From: Pontiellaceae bacterium
GTDB lineage: Bacteria > Verrucomicrobiota > Kiritimatiellia > Kiritimatiellales > Pontiellaceae
Direction of reading: 5' to 3'
NCBI GenBank assembly: GCA_016937035.1
Contig: JAFGWS010000120.1
Location: 1 to 39,747 of the forward strand
DNA: 39,747 nucleotides
Position 1 is the first letter of the stretch. Every line of letters starts with the position of its first letter. Shown one piece after another: positions 34,977 to 39,747 of this stretch. The notes under the pieces were generated by a model. That model made no database searches and was not told the origin of the DNA. It saw nothing but the letters and a program-made list of their open reading frames with translations. A program made the translations under genes and the position numbers.

Positions 34977-35780
34977 ATGATTGACATCATTAAAGCTCGA
35001 ATTTACCAGAAACATCGCACGATCCGTTTTCCCGACGGCCCCCCGCCGCCGGTGCCGAACCGCCTGCGCGGACGCCTCCAGATCAATACCGCCCTTTGCC
35101 CGGACGGATGCCGCATCTGCGCCGAGGCCTGCCCCGTGGACGCCATTTCGTTTGCGGCGGACAACCGCCCGGTGGTCGACCTGGGCCGCTGCCTCTTCTG
35201 CAACGACTGTAAGAGCGCCTGTCCGCAGCACGCCATCACCCACGCCGGCGACTACCGCCTCGCGGTCCGCAAGCGCGAAGACCTTGTCCTGGGGGACACG
35301 GATGCGCTGGCGCTGGCGGAAGAACTCGGCGCGGAAATGAAGAAGCTGCTCGGCCGCTCGCTGAAACTGCGCGAGGTCAGCGCCGGGGGGTGCAACGCCT
35401 GCGAGGCCGACGTCAACGTACTCGGCACGGTCGGCTGGGACCTGGGCCGTTTCGGCATCCAGTTTGTCGCTTCGCCCCGCCATGCCGATGGCGTGCTCAT
35501 CACGGGCCCCGTGACGCAGAACATGAAATCGGCGCTGCTCGACACCTACGCAGCGGTGCCGGCCCCGAAAATCGTTATCGCCGTGGGGACCTGCGCTATT
35601 GCCGGCGGACCGTTTATCGGCCATGCGGAAGTCGGCAACGGGGCCGATTCCATCCTGCCCGTCGATCTTTATATTCCCGGCTGCCCGCCCCATCCGCTGA
35701 CCATCCTCGATGGACTGCTGCGCCTGCTGGGCCGCGTGGACGACCATAAAACCGCAATGAGAAAGGAAACGAAGAAATGA
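34977..35780 (+). CDS. Fused ferredoxin (HyfH/NuoI-like) and small subunit (HyfI/NuoB-like)
   Basis: 267 residues from ATG 34977, with AAAAGGAACGG upstream; the open frame reaches back to 34881. Two [4Fe-4S] motifs come first: CPDGCRICAEACP (CxxxCxxCxxxCP, one residue longer than usual) around 41-53, then CLFCNDCKSACP near 71-82. A NuoB-like small subunit follows, with the N2-type cluster ligands in GGCNACEAD (a CxxC pair as in hydrogenases, not the CC of complex I), GTCAIAGG and PGCPPHP. In most relatives HyfH and HyfI are separate genes; here one reading frame holds both. The arrangement gives a three-cluster electron wire in one chain. It ends overlapping the last gene by four bases. Confidence 0.9.
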   Translation: MIDIIKARIYQKHRTIRFPDGPPPPVPNRLRGRLQINTALCPDGCRICAEACPVDAISFAADNRPVVDLGRCLFCNDCKSACPQHAITHAGDYRLAVRKREDLVLGDTDALALAEELGAEMKKLLGRSLKLREVSAGGCNACEADVNVLGTVGWDLGRFGIQFVASPRHADGVLITGPVTQNMKSALLDTYAAVPAPKIVIAVGTCAIAGGPFIGHAEVGNGADSILPVDLYIPGCPPHPLTILDGLLRLLGRVDDHKTAMRKETKK

Positions 35781-36622
35781 GTAATCGTAAAACGATCAAT
35801 CAGCTGATTCAGCTGCAGGAACTAATCGTTGCGCGCATGCAGACCAAGGCGGCGCAATCAAAGACCCCGCTGGATTCGCTGGACAAAAGCATCGCCCTGC
35901 TTGGCGCAGACTTGGAGCCGCCGGTTAAATCACACATCAACCGCCTACTGCAGAAACATCCGGAAGCCGTTGTTCCGATTGTGGACGAACACTGCACCGG
36001 CTGCGGAATCAAGTTGCCGAAGAGTCAGGTCAACGAGGTGCTCCGCGCTGACGAGCTGTATCGCTGTAGAAACTGCACCCGCTACCTCTACTATCCCTCC
36101 GAAATCGTCTCCCGCGAACGCGCCAGCCGCGTTTATGGCGAAGCACAGAAAGTCGGTATCTCCCGTTTTTCAGCTCCATCGCTGATGATTGCCCCGCTGA
36201 CCGGCAACACCCCCGAAGAAGTGCTCGGCGAGATGTGCAAACGGTTGGAAGCCGAGGAATTTGTATCCAACTCGGAACAACTGCTCAATCTGGCCCTGCA
36301 GCGTGAAGCCATTGTGAGCACGGCGGTCGATGGCGGGCTCGCATTCCCGCACGTCCGCGGCGTCGAAGGCGGCGGTCTGACGATGGCATTGGGCATCCAT
36401 AAAAAAGGGATCCGTTTCGGCGGATCGGGTCGTACGCTCACGCGCGTCTTTTTCTTTATGGTTATCCCGACCGCCACGAGCGCATTCTACCTCAAGCTGC
36501 TCTCGGGTCTCTCGCAGACCTTCCGCGATACCGATTCGCGCGATGCCCTGCTCGCTGCCGCCGACGATCCGGAGGCGCTTTGGAAGGCGCTCATCAAGTC
36601 CACTCGCAAAACCATTAAATAA
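35777..36622 (+). CDS. Zinc-ribbon-EIIA fusion protein
   Basis: 281 residues. A helical, Gln-rich N-terminus (about 1-60) leads to a C4 zinc ribbon (Cys73, Cys76, Cys97, Cys100; CTGC...CRNC). A linker is followed by a PTS EIIA domain (about 135-275) with STAVDGGLAFPHVR, His192 being the predicted phosphorylation site. The glycine usual just after STA is replaced by VDGG, but the histidine is kept. The zinc-ribbon part resembles C4 zinc-ribbon proteins of the DUF164 kind; I am unsure of the exact family. It overlaps the complex's last subunit by four bases (ATGA), so it is made in step with the complex and is probably a regulator or accessory of it. Confidence 0.85.
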   Translation: MSNRKTINQLIQLQELIVARMQTKAAQSKTPLDSLDKSIALLGADLEPPVKSHINRLLQKHPEAVVPIVDEHCTGCGIKLPKSQVNEVLRADELYRCRNCTRYLYYPSEIVSRERASRVYGEAQKVGISRFSAPSLMIAPLTGNTPEEVLGEMCKRLEAEEFVSNSEQLLNLALQREAIVSTAVDGGLAFPHVRGVEGGGLTMALGIHKKGIRFGGSGRTLTRVFFFMVIPTATSAFYLKLLSGLSQTFRDTDSRDALLAAADDPEALWKALIKSTRKTIK

Positions 36623-36651
36623 AAAACGCCATTTTAAATGAAGGCTTATTT

Positions 36652-36690
36652 CCGCCGCCGAGGTCTCAGATCTTGGCGGCGTGGTTTTTT
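36652..36690 (+). terminator. Rho-independent terminator of the transport/Ehr block
   Basis: Stem cgccgccgag / cttggcggcg (nine Watson-Crick pairs and one G-U) with a nine-base loop, followed by tggtttttt. It lies 30 bases after the zinc-ribbon-EIIA stop and ends the plus-strand block. It is the clearest intrinsic terminator in the window. Confidence 0.85.
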
Positions 36691-36806
36691 AGCCCGTCTT
36701 TCGCTGTCTGCGGGAAAAAGTAGCAACAAAGCGACACTTCATCATTGCCTTATTCCCTTTAATCCTTCAAATCTATTGGTTTTATCTCAGGAAAGGTAAT
36801 TTCAAA

Positions 36807-39747
36807 ATGTACTTGAGAGCGAGAAGAACAGCCCTATTCCTTTTGTCGAGCCTCTGTTTTATTGCGCCATTGCCCGCTTCGGTGGCCGCTGTCTACATCA
36901 GCGAAATCATGCCGAATAACGGCGGATCTCTGATCGATATCGACGGGGAAGAATCGGACTGGATTGAACTCTATAACGACTCGGAGAGCGCGGTCGACTT
37001 GACGGGCTGGTATTTGACCGACAGCGAAACCGACCTTACCCAATGGGCCTTCCCGGCAACTACAATTCCGGCCAAGGAATATCTGATCGTTTTTGCCTCC
37101 GGAAAAGACTCTGTTCAGGGCGAGCTGCACGCCGGCTTTAAGCTGAGTAACAGCGGCGAGCAAGTTCTTCTGGTTCAGCCCGATGGAACGACGGTGGTTG
37201 ATCAGCAGGTTTTCCCGGCCATGGCCAAGGATGTTTCTTTTGGATATGCGTTCAAAAACGGGATTATCCTGGATTCCGGGGCGGCCTGCAAGGCCCACGT
37301 ACCGACGAACTCGACGGATTCCAGCGGATGGAACGAAATCAGCTTTGACGATTCGTCGTGGCTTTCGGGAACAACCGGCGTGGGCTTCGATTCGGGGCCG
37401 GACTACAGGGACCTCATCGGTTTGAAGCTGCCTATGACAGCAGGACGCTTCCCGGTATCGGCTTATATCCGCGTCCCCTTTTCCGTTACGAGTGCCGTGC
37501 ATTCGCTTGTCCTGAAAATGAAATATGACGACGGTTTTGTTGCCTACCTCAACGGCACCCCGGTTCAAACAGCCAATGCTCCGGAACCCCTTGCCTGGGA
37601 CAGTAAGGCAACTTTATCGCACAACAATAGTCTCGCCATCGTCTTTGAGGAATATGATCTCACCCAATATCTCGGACTGCTCAACGAAGGAAACAACATA
37701 CTGGCCATCCATGGCTTGAACCTAAGAAATGTGGATGGGGACATGCTTATTCTCCCGCAGATTGAAGTCGAATATGACGACGATATCGACCCCTCCTTCT
37801 TCGGGCTTTTCGCCTCCCCGACACCGGGCGCGGAAAATGAAACCGTGGTTTACGATGGTTTTCTTGAAACGCCGGTTGCCTATCCCGAGCGGGGTTTCTA
37901 CGACGAGCCCATCCAGGTAACCCTTTCCAACGTAACCGCCGGCGCCACGATCCGCTACACAACCGATGGCTCCGAGCCCACCGCTTCGAGCACGGTCTAC
38001 ACGGGCCCCATCACCATTTTCGGCACGACACCGCTGCGGACGAAGGCCTTCATGGACGGCTGGAAAACCTCTTTTTCCAGGACCGACACCTATATTTTCC
38101 TCGACGATGTTATAGCGAAAGAGCGCAGCACGACCTATATCAACAGCAATCCCGTTATTACCGGAATGGATCCCTATGTACTTTATTATAAGACCTATTA
38201 CGATGCAAACGGACAGCTTTGCACCGTTCGGGACGCGCTGCTGGACATCCCGACCATTTCGGTGGTCACGGAAAACGAAAACCTTTTCGACGCAAGAAGC
38301 GGCATTTATGTCAATCCCGACGAGGACTGGGAAAAGGCGGCCTCGGTCGAGCTCATCAATCCGGACGGCAGCGAAGGCTTTCAAATCAATTCCGGTCTTC
38401 GTATCCGAGGCGGATGGAGCCGCCACGAAGGCTATCCCAAACATGCATTCCGCCTGTTTTTCCGGAAATCCTACGGTACCGGAAAACTGAAATACCCGCT
38501 CTTCGAGGACGAGGGGGTCGATGAATTCGACAAGATTGATCTCGCGACGGCGCAGAACTATTGCTGGTCTCCCGGAAACAGTGATGATCCGACCAAGAAC
38601 ACCTTCCTTCGCGATATTTTTGCGCGCGATTCGTCCAGGGACATGGGGGCGGCCTATACCCGCAGCCGCTACTACCACCTCTATTTGAACGGGGTATACT
38701 GGGGCATCTACCTGACCGAGGAACGTCCCGAAGACAGCTATGCCGCCGCCTATTACGGCGGTGACGAGAGCGATTACGACGTCGTGAAGAGTACTTCCTG
38801 GAGGGACACCGAACCCAATTCCATATCCGCCACCGAAGGGAACCTCGACGCCTACCAACGGCTTTATCAAGCTGCCATGAAGGGCTTCGCAAATAATGCG
38901 GACTATTTTGCGGTTCTGGGCCTCGACAGCAACGGACGGCCGGATCCCACCAAGGAAAAGCTCGTGGATATCAACGAGCTGATGGATTACCTCCTGGTGA
39001 TCTACTACACCGGGGCTTCCGACAACAACATAACCGTTTTTATCAACAACCAGCTCAACAATCTGTACGGCATCTATAACCGGGTAAATCCGGACGGTTT
39101 CAAATGGATTCAGCATGACTGCGAACATTCACTTGATACATCAACGCAATTGAACCGGACAGGTCCGTTCAGGGATTCACACCTGTCGCAATTCCAATAT
39201 TTCAATCCGCAGACCCTCCACGAAAAACTGCTGGCCAACGCCGAATACCGAATCGCTTTTGCCGACCGCGTCTACAAGCACTTGACCAACAACGGGGCAT
39301 TGACGCAGGCACGATGCGAGGCGCGTTTGGAAGCGCGACAGGCTCAAATTGACCGGGCCATCATTGCGAATGCCGCACGCTGGGGAGGACTATACGACTA
39401 CTACTACGATGAATGGGAAGGTGAATACTACTTATTCTTTCTTGATCGCGATACGTGGCTCTATGCCATCTACGAGATCCGCGATTTTTTTGTTGGCCGG
39501 GAAAATGACGTTATTAGATACCTGAAGGCGGATAATCTCCTGCCGACGATCCTCCCGCCCACGCTTTCCCATGCCGGTGGTCTAATCGATCCCGACACGC
39601 AGGTCACCATTTCCGCCGCGCAGGGAACGATCTACTACACGGTTGACGGAACGGATCCGAGGGCCATCGGCGGTGCCATCCAAGGAACGGCATACACCGG
39701 CCCGCTCTCCTTCGAAAAGCCCACCATCCTCAAGGCCCGCGCCTGGA
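36807..39747 (+). CDS. Large exported protein with lamin-tail, chitobiase-like and CotH-type domains (3' end cut by window)
   Basis: 980 residues are visible; the frame is open at the window end. A basic N-terminus and hydrophobic core ending ASVAA (about 1-28) form a signal peptide. Domains in order: lamin-tail domain (about 30-140: SEIMPNNGG, DWIELYNDS, LTGWYLTD); a beta-rich region to about 300; a chitobiase/hexosaminidase C-terminal-type domain (about 355-425, IRYTTDGSEPTASSTVYTG); a CotH-type kinase-like domain (about 480-830, GLRIRGGWS and a late IQHDCEHSLDT with the Asp-containing active-site-like loop); and a second chitobiase-type domain near 915 (YYTVDGTDP). GGAAAGG lies about ten bases before the ATG. 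Such proteins are numerous in PVC and related bacteria, probably surface or outer-layer proteins; function unknown. Confidence 0.85.
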   Translation, partial: MYLRARRTALFLLSSLCFIAPLPASVAAVYISEIMPNNGGSLIDIDGEESDWIELYNDSESAVDLTGWYLTDSETDLTQWAFPATTIPAKEYLIVFASGKDSVQGELHAGFKLSNSGEQVLLVQPDGTTVVDQQVFPAMAKDVSFGYAFKNGIILDSGAACKAHVPTNSTDSSGWNEISFDDSSWLSGTTGVGFDSGPDYRDLIGLKLPMTAGRFPVSAYIRVPFSVTSAVHSLVLKMKYDDGFVAYLNGTPVQTANAPEPLAWDSKATLSHNNSLAIVFEEYDLTQYLGLLNEGNNILAIHGLNLRNVDGDMLILPQIEVEYDDDIDPSFFGLFASPTPGAENETVVYDGFLETPVAYPERGFYDEPIQVTLSNVTAGATIRYTTDGSEPTASSTVYTGPITIFGTTPLRTKAFMDGWKTSFSRTDTYIFLDDVIAKERSTTYINSNPVITGMDPYVLYYKTYYDANGQLCTVRDALLDIPTISVVTENENLFDARSGIYVNPDEDWEKAASVELINPDGSEGFQINSGLRIRGGWSRHEGYPKHAFRLFFRKSYGTGKLKYPLFEDEGVDEFDKIDLATAQNYCWSPGNSDDPTKNTFLRDIFARDSSRDMGAAYTRSRYYHLYLNGVYWGIYLTEERPEDSYAAAYYGGDESDYDVVKSTSWRDTEPNSISATEGNLDAYQRLYQAAMKGFANNADYFAVLGLDSNGRPDPTKEKLVDINELMDYLLVIYYTGASDNNITVFINNQLNNLYGIYNRVNPDGFKWIQHDCEHSLDTSTQLNRTGPFRDSHLSQFQYFNPQTLHEKLLANAEYRIAFADRVYKHLTNNGALTQARCEARLEARQAQIDRAIIANAARWGGLYDYYYDEWEGEYYLFFLDRDTWLYAIYEIRDFFVGRENDVIRYLKADNLLPTILPPTLSHAGGLIDPDTQVTISAAQGTIYYTVDGTDPRAIGGAIQGTAYTGPLSFEKPTILKARAW

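Noticed and set aside
26440..35780. Label as an H2-evolving hydrogenase 4 or formate hydrogenlyase
   Set aside because: The large subunit lacks the two CxxC ligand pairs, and no formate dehydrogenase or hyp maturation genes are in the window.

Overview
The window reads as ordinary chromosomal DNA from a free-living Gram-negative bacterium. It carries many lipoprotein and outer-surface proteins, System II cytochrome c maturation, an ECF sigma/anti-sigma pair, and a very large exported protein with lamin-tail, CotH and chitobiase-like domains. With several interspersed palindromic repeats, this suggests the PVC superphylum, most likely Kiritimatiellota or a close relative. The taxonomic assignment is inference; no rRNA gene is present.

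Region 1 (1-4.7 kb): a repeat-rich leader without a supportable gene, an orphan ParA ATPase, a lipoprotein of unknown function, a lipoprotein-type MsrB and a FapA/DUF342 protein. Region 2 (4.7-13.2 kb, minus strand): CcsA- and ResB-type haem-delivery proteins (System II), a chorismatase-like RidA-fold protein, a membrane-anchored PD40 protein with one CXXCH haem site coupled to a polytopic membrane protein with a soluble tail, and a Nudix hydrolase. Region 3 (13.2-18.0 kb, minus strand): a decayed, repeat-bearing stretch with two small envelope proteins, then grpE-dnaJ-rsmE behind a recognisable promoter. Region 4 (18.2-20.0 kb): ECF sigma factor, small anti-sigma-like membrane protein, and a converging LuxR-type regulator whose receiver has lost its phosphorylation residues.

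Region 5 (20.2-36.6 kb, plus strand) is the centre of interest. One co-directional block encodes HTH-EIIA, a CPA-type cation/proton antiporter with CBS domains, a CBS protein, EIIA-CBS, an NhaD/ArsB-type transporter, and a second HTH-EIIA. These are followed by a seven-gene membrane complex related to hydrogenase-4/complex I: two HyfB-like subunits, HyfC, HyfE, HyfF, a NuoC-NuoD/HyfG-like protein and a fused ferredoxin-NuoB protein. The block ends with a zinc-ribbon-EIIA protein and an intrinsic terminator. The large subunit lacks most NiFe ligands, so this is an energy-converting hydrogenase-related (Ehr) complex and probably not a hydrogenase. All four EIIA domains keep the phosphorylatable histidine, but no EI, HPr, EIIB or EIIC lies nearby. 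The block looks like an ion-homeostasis and energy-conservation module in which PTS-type phosphorylation and CBS nucleotide sensing control cation transport; that coupling is inference.

Region 6 (36.8 kb to the end) starts a large secreted CotH-type protein that runs off the window.
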